The translations under genes and the position numbers were made by a program. Shown piece after piece: positions 12,314 to 23,550 of a stretch of 64,000 bases of DNA. The notes beneath the pieces are model-generated. The model made no database searches. It worked only from the letters and a program-made list of their open reading frames with translations, and was not told the DNA's origin. Source of the DNA: Macrophomina tecta (Eukaryota > Ascomycota > Dothideomycetes > Botryosphaeriales > Botryosphaeriaceae); the NCBI GenBank assembly GCA_024180945.1, contig JAKSGN010000007.1, positions 3,968,001 through 4,032,000 on the forward strand, given 5' to 3'. Each line of letters opens with the position of its first letter. Within the stretch, counting starts at the first letter, position 1.

Positions 12314-13991
12314 ATGCCAAACAGCGATTTCTCTATTGATGGCAGGGTGTCACCGGGTGTCCCCTCACCCGTCACCTACTCAACAAGCAAAGAACCCCGT
12401 CAGCCTGTCCTCCCGAGTCGGGAAGTGCTGGATCGAGCTCGCACTGGCCTCGTTGCAGCTTTACCGAGGGATGGAATTGGATACGAAAGAACCACAAAGC
12501 ATATCCTGGATCACATCGCGCCTGCGTTGAATGGCAGCAGCAACTCTCCCAACTACTACGGATTCGTCACAGGGGGTGTTACTCCAGCCGCTGCTCTAGC
12601 CGATAACATAGTCACCGCTTACGATCAGAACGTTCAGGTCCATTTGCCAAATGAAACAGTAACCACGGACGTCGAAGATCAGGCGCTAAAGCTCTTATGT
12701 GAGCTTCTTGAATTGTCTCACGAAACATGGCCTCATAGGACCTTTACCACCGGCGCCACAGCAAGCAATGTGGTCGGCTTAGCCTGTGCTAGGGAGCACG
12801 TCATTCTCTCGGCCGCGGCCAGAAATGGTCACAGCATCAGTGTCGGGGAACTGGGTCTTGCAGGGGCAATGCGTGCGGCCGGTGTAGACGATATCCAAAT
12901 TCTCACAACTGTCCCACATTCTTCTCTGGGGAAGGCTGCTAGCATCGTGGGCCTTGGGCGTGCGTCACTCAAGGCGGTCGGCCTTCCCGACGCGCCGCAC
13001 CGTTTTGACCCGGCGAAACTGGAGGCTGCATTGGCGTTAGACCGAACGGGATCGATTGTGGCTATTTCCTGCTCCGAAGTCAACACTGGGCGTTTCGCGA
13101 CATCTGCTTACGCCGACATGGCTGCTATCAGGGAACTTTGTGACAAATATGGCTCATGGATACATGTAGATGCGGGTAAGCTCCATTGCCAGCCCAACTT
13201 TTTCCATCTATCAAGCGAGAGAGTAACTGATTGTTGATCAGCTTTCGGCCTCCTGGGAAGAGCGCTGAACAAATCGGAATTCCCAAAGATCACCGCAGCG
13301 ACGGAAGGCATGGAGCTCGCCGACTCGATAACGGGAGACGGCCACAAATTGCTCAACGTAGTTAGTCCCTGCCTACTTGCGGAAAATTTTTTAAAAAAAA
13401 AAAGTTATATTGATCTACATATAGCCTTATGATTGCGGCTTCTTTCTTAGCCGCCACCTCCGAATTGGCCAGAACACGTTTCAGAACGCCAACGCTGCTT
13501 ACCTTAACGCGAACGCTGGGCGCGGAGCAGCATCTATACCCTCCCCATTAAACATTGGCATCGAAAATTCCCGCCGATTCCGAGCTCTGCCAGTATACGC
13601 CACTCTCGTTGCCTATGGGAAGCAGGGCTATCGTGCGATGTTGGAACGGCAGATACGCCTTGCTCGTGCAATAGCAAGGTTCATCATGGATCATGAGGCT
13701 TATGAGCTTCTCCCTCAATCCGATCTCGCGTGCGACCATATCCTGGAGGAGATCTACATCATTGTTCTCTTCCGGGCAAAGAATGAGAAGTTGAACAGTG
13801 AGCTTGTTAGCCGCATCAACGCAACTTCAAGGATTTATGTCTCAGGCACTTCCTGCGAGGGCACTCCGGCTTGTCGGTTTGCCGTGTCCAACTGGCAAGT
13901 GGACTTTGATCGGGACTTACAAATCATTTGTGAGGTGTTAGATGTCGTAAGCAGGGCCCCTACAGAGGCATGGGTGCGGAAGGTAGCGTGA
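12314..13991 (+). CDS. PLP-dependent group II decarboxylase
   Basis: Pyridoxal-5'-phosphate amino-acid decarboxylase of the aromatic-amino-acid/glutamate decarboxylase superfamily, probably cytosolic. Three exons, 12314-13175, 13242-13357 and 13425-13991, give 514 residues. Visible features: substrate-entry motif SPNYYGFVTGG, TFTTGATASNVVGLACARE for PLP phosphate binding, WIHVDAGAFG (Asp pairing with the PLP ring, about residue 285, split by intron 1), and the catalytic lysine in GDGHKLLN at about 322, followed after intron 2 by PYDCGFF. The last in-frame ATG before the conserved region is 12314; upstream in-frame sequence begins only with a GTG. Intron 2 holds an A-rich run. Its 3' end faces a secreted intradiol dioxygenase. 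Substrate (aromatic amino acid, diaminobutyrate or other) cannot be decided here. Confidence 0.9.
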
Positions 13992-14418
13992 ACGTCCCAG
14001 GAGCAAATCTATAAATTGGGCAAAGTATTTCCTTTCTGTAGCAGAGTTTAGAAGTATGTAATATATGTCAAATGCCATCAGGATCTTAGCGGACTCCAAT
14101 GGTCCTCCCCAAAGGAATGAGCAGAACCGTATGCCAATGCACGCCGCTTGTTTGTAAGCTAAATTTTTTCATAATATGTTACATGCCATAAGTAGATATA
14201 CGTGAAATATGGCTACATGCTCTACATCACTTTGCGGTCTCCAGTCTTCACCAAATACTTGAAGCACATCCGATATGCTAAGAGGAACCAGCTGCTTCCA
14301 CATCATATTCTGAAAATCTTTTTTGTCACAGTATTTACCAATAACTCCACGCTAACCTTCACCAATGCGATCCAAGAACGTCCAATGGATCTCACAACGA
14401 ATTTGAGCAATCAAGACT
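13992..14418. other. Convergent 3' flanks of decarboxylase and dioxygenase
   Basis: 427 AT-richer bases where two genes converge. They should contain both polyadenylation regions. No gene or repeat seen. Confidence 0.5.
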
Positions 14419-15584
14419 CTAAGAGGAAGGGGGGGTTCCCGAGGGAGCAGAGCCGCCACCCATGCCTGAGCCGGAATCGGCATTCTCGTAGCCACCGTTG
14501 GCGGAGTAGTAAGCGGCAGGAGTGACAGTGTAGTTGGCGGTCGAGTCGACGCCGAAAGAAATCCAGGAGAAGATACCGTCAGCAACGGAGTCGCCAAGAA
14601 GGACGTACTCAACAACGGGGTCGATGTCACCAGCCTCGCCGGAAAGGATGCTGTCCTCGGAGTTCATGGTCCACTCTTGGGTGTTGGTGCTGTACGGCTC
14701 GAAAGTCTCAACCTCGGTCAACAGATCCTGGTCAAAGAAGACTTGGCCAACGTGGGCAGTATTGCCGCCGCCAGAGATGGTGCCGTTGGGTAGGAGCGAC
14801 CAAGAGCCGCTGATATGAGCCAGCACGTGAATGTGATTCGCACGGGAGGTGTAGTGTCCCGGGACAATGGACTGGAACTGAAGCACACCGTCCTCATCGG
14901 TAGCCTGGATACCGCGAAGGAATGTCTTGTCCAGGTTGGAAGTGTCGGATGAGTCACCGTTACCGCTGGCCGCGATACCGGAGTAGACACCGGTGGCATT
15001 ACAATGCCAGAAGTCCAGAGCCACATCCTTCAGGGGCTCGCAGGTGTTGGTGTCGATAATCTGAATGTCCATGTAGAGCGGAACTCCCTGCTGGTCCTCG
15101 GTGATGTCATGGCGGAAAAGCTCGCCAACGACGTCTATGACGGGAACCAGTCAGTACCAATTGACGAGTGATATGCCGGGAGCCGGTTTCGTGAGCGACA
15201 CTTACAGTAAGGGCCCTGAGTGGTCTCAGGAGCAAGAATGCAAGAGTTGTTGCCGGCGAAGAGAATGCTAGGATCCGTGTTGGGGGTAACTCCAGTAAGA
15301 TTGGAGTGGTGAGTAGTGTTGAGGACGGTATCAAGGTCGCGCTTCATCAGAGCACGCTTGCTGAGCTGGTCATGCATGGCCTGGCGACGAGCGACGTTCT
15401 TCGCCTCAATGCCACGAGCCTCGAGCTTGTCGGCGCAGTGAGCCAGCGAGCGCTTGCTCATCTTGGCCAAATTGGTGCGACGCTCGAGAGCTTCGGCCTT
15501 GTGGTCATGGTGCGGGTGAGCGGCAACCTCGGTGGCTGCAAAAAGAGAAAGCGCAATAGCGCCGAAGGACTTGACGTTGACCAT
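14419..15584 (-). CDS. Secreted intradiol ring-cleavage dioxygenase
   Basis: Fe(III)-dependent intradiol dioxygenase of the extracellular fungal type, cleaving catechol-like rings, for example lignin-, tannin- or plant-phenolic-derived. Two exons, 15206-15584 and 14419-15134, encode 364 residues. An N-terminal signal peptide (MVNVKSFGAIALSLFAATEVAA) is followed by a His-rich HPHHDH stretch and a charged propeptide. The dioxygenase core begins TTQGPYYVVGELFRHDI, which spans the intron. Iron ligands are recognisable as Tyr in ATGVYSG (about 176), Tyr in GHYTSRANHIHV (about 220) and the two His of that motif. The C-terminus ends in a Gly/Ser-rich tail without a GPI signal. The protein is longer than cytosolic catechol dioxygenases because of the signal and pro-region. 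Its convergence with the decarboxylase may be coincidental. Confidence 0.92.
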
Positions 15585-16030
15585 GGCGGCGGTAGCGATT
15601 GAGGACGCAGATCAAAGGCTGGCTAGCTGAAAAGCGCTGATGGTAGGCGTGGAGAGAGGGAAAGTAGAGATGCTGATGCAGAAAGAAAAAAGATGATTGT
15701 CCATTCCTTATATTCGCCCGAGTTGCTCCAGCCCCTTCGAGGTGTACGCAGCATTTCCGGCACAGCGCCGATCTTGCCCTTGTTCCTGCGTGCTAAACAC
15801 GGCCAATGGAGGAAAAGAAGATGTACGACACGTAATGGACATGAACTCGGAATAGAGCACAGGCACATTGGGAGTCATGGGATAAGGCACGCTGCGGTAG
15901 AAGGGCGCAGGGAACTAATTTGTTGCGGCAAATCCGAGGATGCGCAACACGTACAGGCGCTGGAAAGAACGGGCGTAGCATGGCACCGGGACCGCCCAAT
16001 GGCTCTCACGCAGTACGGGCTTGAGGGGTG

Positions 16031-16064
16031 GAGCTTGGGGAGCTTGGGGAGCTTGGGGAGCTTA
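16031..16064. repeat. 9-bp tandem repeat
   Basis: Four units, the last imperfect, of GAGCTTGGG in tandem within the gene-poor region upstream of the dioxygenase. A short minisatellite with no evident function. Confidence 0.85.
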
Positions 16065-16855
16065 GCGAGTATACCGGAGTAGACATAGGCGCGACGAGGC
16101 AGGCTAGGCGGAGCGTAAAGCAGAATGCAATGGAGGCGATTGGGCAGACGCTGCTTGACTGACGCGGATGGCCCCGCCCGTGGATGAGGCTGAGGAAAAC
16201 GGGCTGGATTCCTGCCCGATGAGGAAACAAGAGTAGTCGTCAGCGCCTCTTGGCAGAGCCTTGGCGTATGCGCGCGTGGAGGCCTCAGGCGGAGTCGCAG
16301 TGCCTTGAACAACCGCCGCCTCGTTTCGATGAAACGAGCAGGCCGACGTAAGCGTCTTCTCCATTGCCATCATTGGCGCGAAGTCCGTGTAGACGCGCAA
16401 TTGCAGCAGCGCTTTGGCTACTGGCCAGCACGGAGCGGCACCCAGGCCGCGTCACGTCACGGCGTCTCCCTCGCAGCCAGGACACCAGCCCTTGCGCGCA
16501 TGTAAGTGCAGGCAGACGCCTCCAGCGAGGAGGGCGCTCAGCCGTCGACGCTGCCTCCAGCACCCGGGCTCCAGTGTGCCGGAGCGGGCCCCGGGCCCGC
16601 TGCCACTTGCGAGCCTCAGCCTGCCGTCCTTCAGTCTTCCCTCCACCTCCGCTGCACCGCAACATCACATCCGCTTCGTCGCACTGCACCCCGCGCCACG
16701 CTCCGTCTTGATGCGAACAAGCCGTCGCCGTCCCCGGCGTGCCCTCTCTTCTGTCCCCCGCTGATTGCCAGCTGCGCCGCATTACTGGCGCCGCCTGGCA
16801 GGTGTCTGCAACGGTCCGGCCACTGCACATCATCCTCCATACGCCAAATCGCCGA

Positions 16856-18090
16856 CAACTTCCAACGTCGCAACTTGCGGACTCGCCGCCCCGGCTGCTG
16901 TCAATGGCTGCGTCGTGGAGCCCACATGCACGTCACCGTGCCCATTCTGTTCCCCTCGAACGCCGTCGAGGAGCCGACTCCGCGCTCCGTGGAGCCTGCT
17001 TCACCGCTGCACCTGTCCGCCCCACGCCATTGCGCTGCCGTCTGTCGTGTGCTTGTCCCGAAAGAGGCGACCGCGTGTGCTCGGCTCACCACCGCTCGTC
17101 TCGCCCAAAAGTATCTCGCGGACGAGTGTATTTGGGATCGCCAACTTCGGACGTCTGAGCAGGCCAAAGAAGCTAGGTTGATCCTGTCCAGCTCACATGT
17201 GGGCCTTGGCGTCGACTTTGGCCACTTCCACTGTCCTGAGTGCGCATTTCCCTGAACAAAGCAAGCTGTGATCCATAACTTCGAACGTCTGGAGGAACCG
17301 ACTCCGACACGAGGACTCTGCCTTCCCGCCGCACCGGAGCCTTTTCCTCACATCGACACGGAGCACCTGTGTTGTCGTATTGACGAGCGTGGCGTTCGCT
17401 TCACCATCTTCGTGCCCACGGCGAGCACCCCGACTCCGATCGCCCGCCCCAAATTAGGAAACGACCCACGTCTGTCGCCGGCGAGCAGTCCGACGCTTCT
17501 CTGTGTAAGATCCTTCTGGAGGAGTATGCGATCCAACTTCGAACGCCGGTAGGAGAGCTGCCCGCCAACCTCGGCCAACGCCCCGACACTGATCTCTGCG
17601 CGCTGACCCCTGTTTCCGCTTGAGACCCCATCTTGATGGGAGTGGTACATGTACTGGCTCCTGACATCCTCGCTCGAGCAGTTGTGAATTCGCTTGTTCT
17701 GGGCCGTGTGCCGTTGAGCTCGCCTCTTGCCAGAAAGTGTGGCATCGCTGCGTCATAGCTCCGCAAGCGTCCATTTACGTAGACGTGAGGTAGGAGTGTA
17801 CTTCTGAAGTGATCTGTGTGCCATGACGGCTTATTGTTTTCATATATGCCTACTCGCTTCAGGTCCATTTTCGTACTGCCATTCTCTCTATACCAGGCGC
17901 GTAAACAGCAAGGTGTATCCAATGAGACTCCGGATCCCTCTTCACCCAATCAGTGGTCTGCGCCTCTCACCCTTTCCCCCAAAGAGACGGTACTCGTTGC
18001 CCTTGACGGTGATTGCCAGCGTCTCAAAATGCTTGATCTGGCGCACATCACCCAACCCAGCACGGTTCAGCTTCAACTTCGAACGTCTGA
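16856..18090. repeat. Dispersed repeat, consensus near GATCCAACTTCGAACGTCTG
   Basis: Five copies at 16856-16870, 17142-17158, 17276-17292, 17534-17549 and 18074-18090, each with a few substitutions around the core ACTTCGAACGTC. Three copies are preceded by GATC. Several are followed by a variant of GGAGGAACCGACTCCGAC, which also occurs near 16967. Spacing is irregular (about 130-540 bp), so it is not a simple tandem array. Confidence 0.6.
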
Positions 18091-18905
18091 AGGATTTGGT
18101 TCCGACAGTCAAGTGCCCGACAGCAATTAGGGCATTATGAGCATTGCCCAGCCGCAAATAATTGCCACAATCACCGATATTCTGAGACAGCCGTTCTTGC
18201 ACCCAGATTTTTGACCAGGTGGACAAGATTTGGGTGGCCTCGGAGCCCATAGAACTCTGTCTTGTCTCAATATAGCGCTCCACTTTGACTCGTTCCCCCA
18301 CGAGGATCGTGAACGGCCTGCTCCCTGTCCTCCCAATTCCACCCTACCTCGGCCTACTCCTTTGTCACAGCACACATGAGCGGAGCAGACTTGTGAGGAC
18401 ACCAGAGCCAGGTGGCTGTCCCCTTCAAGGCGAACCACCTCCTGGTGGGTCGATGGCTGGTTTCTACGTTGTATGGGCGCATCATGTTTCACCAGCTTAG
18501 AATTAGGATTGGGACCTGGAAAATTCAAAACTTGCTATGTGGCGTAGTAGGGATACCGAGCAAAAGTAAAGAATGATGCATAAGCATCGACAATTGTTCC
18601 CGCGCAGAGATGGTAGCTCGTTGCGTGGAGGCAGACCGTGGAACATGATCACTCACCGGCATTAACCCACCGCGCGTGGGTGTTAGACGCAGCCATCCAG
18701 AAGACATGATCGGCCCTCACACTGCTCAGGTTACGGGATGAAACTGCATATGGAAAGTTCTGTCCAAAGCCCTTCTGTGATGTTATGTTTTTATTTATCT
18801 TCGGGGCCATTGACGTCGAGCCCGGCCCAACTCTCCTTCAGACTCAGCTTATCCAGTGCAGCCGACCCTTGGGTAGATTCCTGAATGCGCTTTATGTAAT
18901 CATGC

Positions 18906-21687
18906 TCAGAGATCCTCGCCCTCGGCAGCATCACCAGCCGTCGTCTGATCTTGCGCTTTTGGGCCTTTTGCTTCCTGCTTCCTATACAAATCCGCTAAGA
19001 AATCACTCGTGCTGGCTTCGTCGAGGCTCTTATCCTCCCTAACCCGCAGAAAGCGTGGGAACCGCAGACTGAGTCCACGCTCATCGCTGACGAGGCCTAT
19101 CGCGGCCGTGTAGGTTGGGCTGAGCGTAATGTCTGCGAATGCACATTCCCAAACTTCTTGCGGCTCAAACCACACATCCGGCTCGCCATTGTAATCCACA
19201 AAAGCTGGTTTGCTTGCCCGGATGTTGCTGAATTTATCTTTCTTGCTTTCCTCGTTATAACTGCTGCCGATCTGCTTTCTACCGTCGTAAATGTCATCGA
19301 AACCAGCAAGACCTACGTCAGGGTCGTACTTGGCTCGGTTGGCGGCATAAAATTTGTCGGTGAATCCGGACATGCATTTTGTAACTGCCTCGAGGCAACC
19401 AGTGTCCGGGTTCCTGACGGCAAGCAAGATGGGCGACCACCATTTGCACTTGCGACCATTGCCATGCCATGCCCCGACAGGAATGAGATCTACTGTGTCA
19501 GCAGACGTGTTGTAGTCCTTTTTGACTTTGAGCCATGAGTCGAGTCGTTTGTCGGGTTCGTAGGTGGCAAGAAGTGCCTTTCGACGGCCTCCAGTCTTCC
19601 TTTCCCCCAATACTCCATTAGTATCCAGCCCGGTCACATCATATTCGCCTTTTTGTTTTGTCCTTGCGTTCTTCTTTGTCCTTTGCGGGGTCATGGGCTC
19701 TGAAGGCGCCTCCTCGCCGTTTGTGTTGTCCACAACGTCTGAGGTTGATAAATTATCGAGCACCTTGACCATGATTCCTTCGCACTTTTTCTCTGTTGCA
19801 CGCTTGAAGAACTCGCTCACAGCCTCCTGGTCTGCGGAAGAAGCGTCCAAATTTTCAACCCAGGTAAAGTGACGCGGGATCGGGGTGAAAAGGCTCCGGA
19901 GAAGCGACCGACGCTCCCTGAATGGTCGATTCAGTAACTCTTCTCCGTTAAGGTACATCAGATCAAAAGCAAATAGACAAACGTCAATCTTGACACTGTG
20001 GATAACCACATCTTTGCGGGCTCGGTTTGACAGAACCTGAAAAGGCTTGAGATCGCCGGTCTCACGATCGATGGCAACTACCTCGCCTTCGAGGATGAAG
20101 CTGCTGACACCTTCTCCTCGAATCTGGGGGACCAGTGCGACAAGATCAGGATATTTGTCAGTCATGATTTCCAGGTGGCGTGAGAAAATGGTAACTTTTC
20201 CTTTTTCATCGCAGTGAACTTGGGCACGTTGCCCGTCGTACTTGAATTCGCAGCTGAAGTCACGGCCCTGCAGTTTAGTCAACATTTCGCCCAGATCCCG
20301 TGTGATGCTACCGAGCATTGGACGGAGCGGAACATGGAGAGATAAACCGCATCTAACGAGCAGCTCGTCACACACTCCGATCTCAAGCAGAGTCGGAACC
20401 AGGTCGTCGTAATTCGGACGCCGCGCGAAACAGGCTTTGACGATTTCTTCGTTGCGTGAGTAAATCTCAGAGAGTTGGTCCTTCTTCAATTTGGCAAGAG
20501 AACAATTCGTTAGGGGTTGGAAATCCGCGCCGGGGGGACATGACATGAGGAACGCTCGTGAAAGAGCTATTAGCATTGTTGTCTTGACGGCGCCGATGCG
20601 GAGGTGCTGCACCAGAGTGCGTACGACATATCGCGATTCTTCGGCACCCCTGGAGTCCTGCAAGAGCCGCTCAACAACGCGCTGCTTGACCTCTTGGCTT
20701 CCTTGACCCTTGCTGTTGGCAATTTTGACTAACGAATCGTATACAGATTTGATGGTAAGTGGTTTCGGCTTGCGCAGGGTGAAGCTTTGACGCTTTTTCG
20801 CCTCAAAAGCCACATCGCCGGCATCGCCATATTTGTTGTATAGACTCTTCAACCCAACGCTATTCAAGCCGTAGACTCTCATCAAAGCTTTAGAGATTGC
20901 TGACCCCCCCAGACCAAGTTCGAGGTCAACGTAGGGCGGTGAGATGGAGTTCGTCGCGAGCCAGACCTATACTGAACGTAAGCATATGTATTTATCCACG
21001 GAGATTCATACCCACAGCAGGGAGCAGGCTGTCCGGATCACCCTCAATTACGGTCCGCAAGAGGTTAACTAACGTGTCGACGATCTTGATCCTGCTCTGC
21101 GTGCTGTTGATCAAGACGAAGCATCTCGTCAATATCGCATATGTTGCATATCCTCCATCCGCCGCCCAATGTGACTTTAGATCTGGAACGTATTTGGAGG
21201 GTTCGAAGGTCAAGGGACTTTCATCGAAAGGTATATTTGAGGCTATCGTGTCTTCGGCCGTTGCGGTAGACTGTAATTTGAGAGTGTTCTTATTAGCTGC
21301 AGCATTATCTCCGGAAGATTCTCCTACGGCTGCAGGCTTCAGAGTTGTTGATGTCCCCGTGGAAGTAGAGTCTCCGGACATGGTCTGCTCATTGTCGCTG
21401 CTGGTGTTTTTTGTCACGTCTGGATGTCCTCCCGCCTCGTGACTCTTTGGTGTGGCAGAACTTCTATTCCATTCGTCTTGAAGCTTCCTCGCCAGCTCTT
21501 CATCAGTCAATTGCGCGTCCGTTGGGCCGTGGTGTGGAGATCCAGCTGCGGTCTGCCCCGGAAGTGGCGAGCTCGCAATTTGTTGCTGGTCTTTCCGCTG
21601 CTTTGCAAAAAAATAGTCGAGGCTGCGCACGGATTTGCCAGACGGCTTGAAGTCATTCTTCTTGTGCCTCTTCGAAGGGCTGCTCAT
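18906..21687 (-). CDS. cdc9: DNA ligase I (ATP-dependent, Cdc9 type)
   Basis: Joins Okazaki fragments and completes excision repair in the nucleus. Two exons, 21016-21687 and 18906-20966, with a 49-nt intron (donor GTGGGT), encode 910 residues. The N-terminus carries Lys/Arg-rich PSKRHKKND and a PCNA-interaction-like SLDYFF at about residues 23-28, lacking the usual leading Gln. The N-terminal DNA-binding domain includes NSISPPYVDLELGLGGSAISKAL across the intron. The adenylation motif KYDGQRAQVH has its lysine at about residue 465. Later motifs are ILEGEVVAID, EGIMVKVL and the LKVKKDYN-type motif V. The C-terminal OB-fold includes LRFPRFLRVREDKS. A second in-frame ATG at 21717 adds ten residues, with a stop codon five codons above it. 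This could give two isoforms, as known for yeast Cdc9, though the extension is very short for a mitochondrial signal. Confidence 0.95.
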
Positions 21688-22027
21688 GGCGAGAAAGTAC
21701 AGCGAGGTTGGGTACATGCCCTGGCGTTGTTACGTTGCACTGGGAAGTTCAAGCTCCTGGGGACCACATCAAGCGCGTCATCAGCAGTTCCAGCCGAAGA
21801 TATTCCGGCGCCGGGCAAATTTCGCACACGGATGCCATCTTTGAAGGAAAGTAGCTGTGCGCTGGCTATGAATGGCCCAGAACACTCTTATGCTACGTGA
21901 TACGCAAGTTTTCGTTAAGCTAGCCACCCTTTGCTATCCAGCCGCCTATCTACTCTTTCCTAAAGATACCGCATCACGCCAGATTCTCTTGAATCCCCCA
22001 TCCTGCGGTTCCAGCGGGATATTGGAG
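21688..22027. promoter_or_regulatory. Ligase promoter region and mog1 3' flank
   Basis: 340 bases between the ligase start and the mog1 stop. The ligase promoter must lie here, or its 5' UTR must extend here. No gene seen. Confidence 0.4.
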
Positions 22028-22793
22028 TCATTCTTCCGTCACAAACAAGCCATAGTCTTTAATTTGGAAGGTTTCCAGGATCTTTTGCCTGATACAAGCC
22101 GCAGCGGTCATGAGCGGACCCTGCTTCGCCGCTGCAAAATCGACCTCTTCCTTGGCGTACTCGCCTGGCACATGGGGAACATTTACGGTAATGACAATGT
22201 CCGTCTTCTGCTCGGCCAGACGTACTAGTACCAGTAGGAGCGCCGTGAAGTCTGGTTGAGGCTTGCGATTTTCAGGCTCTGCTGTAGGATGCTGTGTAGC
22301 GATAAGGGTGTAGGCCGGGGTGTTACTGGTGGGCTTTGTTAAGACAGTAAAGCATGGTGCAATCAGCAGCGCACTTACGGCATGCGTGCCAGGGTTGCGG
22401 CGTTGGACTGCCAGAACTGCGTCGCATCATTGGTGTCGCCGACAATGTCCTGGAAGTGGTACTTCAGCGCCTCATGGTCGTTTTGCGCCTGCGACTCGTC
22501 CAGTCTCTCGGCGAGGTCGAATATGATGCTGGTGAATCCATCTTTGTCAAGGTAGACTTCTTGGGTGTCAGGAACTTGACGGAAGGTGCTGTGGCCGTCA
22601 GCGTCCTGCTATACTGCGCCATCTGTCGCCTTTTTCTTCTTTTTCTTCTTCTTCTTCTTCTTCTTCTTCTTCTTCTTCTTCTCCCTCTTCCTTTCACGTC
22701 TCTCAACGTAACATACCTAACGTCTGCGAATCCAGCTGGAAGTTCAACGGTAATGGCGCCACCAAAGAGCTGGATAGGCACAAAGGTGGCCAT
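22028..22793 (-). CDS. mog1: Ran-binding nuclear import factor Mog1
   Basis: Mog1 binds Ran/Gsp1 and stimulates nucleotide release, supporting nuclear protein import. Three exons, 22717-22793, 22379-22588 and 22028-22325, give 194 residues, within the normal size. The family opening is visible as PIQLFGGAITVELPAGFADVS, with the last residue created by the first splice. It continues RQVPDTQEVYLDKDG and DLAERLDESQAQNDHEALKYHF, and ends KDYGLFVTEE. Intron 1 (22589-22716, 128 nt) is dominated by a long GAA/CTT microsatellite. The ATG at 22793 is the first in frame with the conserved start. Confidence 0.93.
22631..22690. repeat. (CTT)n / (GAA)n microsatellite in a mog1 intron
   Basis: About 60 bases of nearly pure CTT triplets on the plus strand, read as GAA/AAG in the mog1 pre-mRNA, lie wholly inside intron 1 and form most of it. 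Confidence 0.95.
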
Positions 22794-23550
22794 GGCTGCA
22801 GATGACGAATGTTGCGTTGGGCTTTGATCCAGGTCGCCGAATCCGTGGCCATGTTTTATGCTTCGAGCTGCGAGCAAGCAGACACATAGGCAGAAGGCAG
22901 GGCAGACCCAAACACGTGCCTAAAACCTCTATTTGTGATTACATCGTCCACTAAAGAGTATTTGGGAAAGCTGCGTCGTGTGAAGGCAATCGGATATATT
23001 TATCGCAACCGAATAATCTCTAGTCGCTCGAGTTTTTGCGTGCGCCTTGTCGAGTCTGCGGGGCGCACATGACTCGACTCTCGCATCTTAGGTTGACGCA
23101 GTGCAGGTCTTCAAGCTTGAAAGTCTGCCTCGACAACTTACAGCCCTGCAATTATGTTCTCCTCCCTTCCTTCTGACTCCATGGGAAATGTGTCAAACAA
23201 GACCAATTGTGGGGTCTCTGTCAGGATTCTTCAGAGCATCCGTAGGCCCGTGAATGTTCACGTCTCGATCACTTGCATTGCGGAATTGCCGCTTCACCGT
23301 CCTCCTGGATCCAATTACGCAGCCACATCATAATGCGGGCCCGCCGTCCAATTGAACGACGTCTATATGTCGAACCCTTGCAAGCAAGTAGTCACCTGTG
23401 CCGACTGATCCCCATTCCCGCAACTCCACATCTTTTTGGCGCCCCTTGACCGATGGCCCTCCCGTTTCCCCGAGCAAACCCGAACCAACGCCGACCCTAT
23501 GTTTTCTAATAGAATTACTCGCTTTGATGAATCAACTTTTGTGATACGCC
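22794..23550. other. Intergenic region between mog1 and bud20
   Basis: About 750 bases between two minus-strand genes, containing the mog1 promoter and the bud20 3' flank. No domain-bearing frame or RNA gene recognised. Confidence 0.5.

Larger units (their letters stand above)
15585..18905. other. 3.3-kb gene-poor region with dispersed short repeats
   Basis: No gene can be supported between the dioxygenase start and the ligase stop. The dioxygenase promoter lies at the left edge. Several stop-free stretches occur, the longest at 16506-17255 on the plus strand, but they lack an ATG at the start, lack domains and are low-complexity. A motif close to CAACTTCGAACGTCTG recurs at 16856, 17142, 17276, 17534 and 18074. 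This may be a decayed repeat, a non-coding transcript or a fast-evolving gene. Confidence 0.55.

Noticed and set aside
16506..17255. 249-codon plus-strand open frame in the gene desert
   Set aside because: Starts at GTG rather than ATG, compositionally biased, no domain, no supporting splice structure. The region is repeat-bearing and GC-rich.
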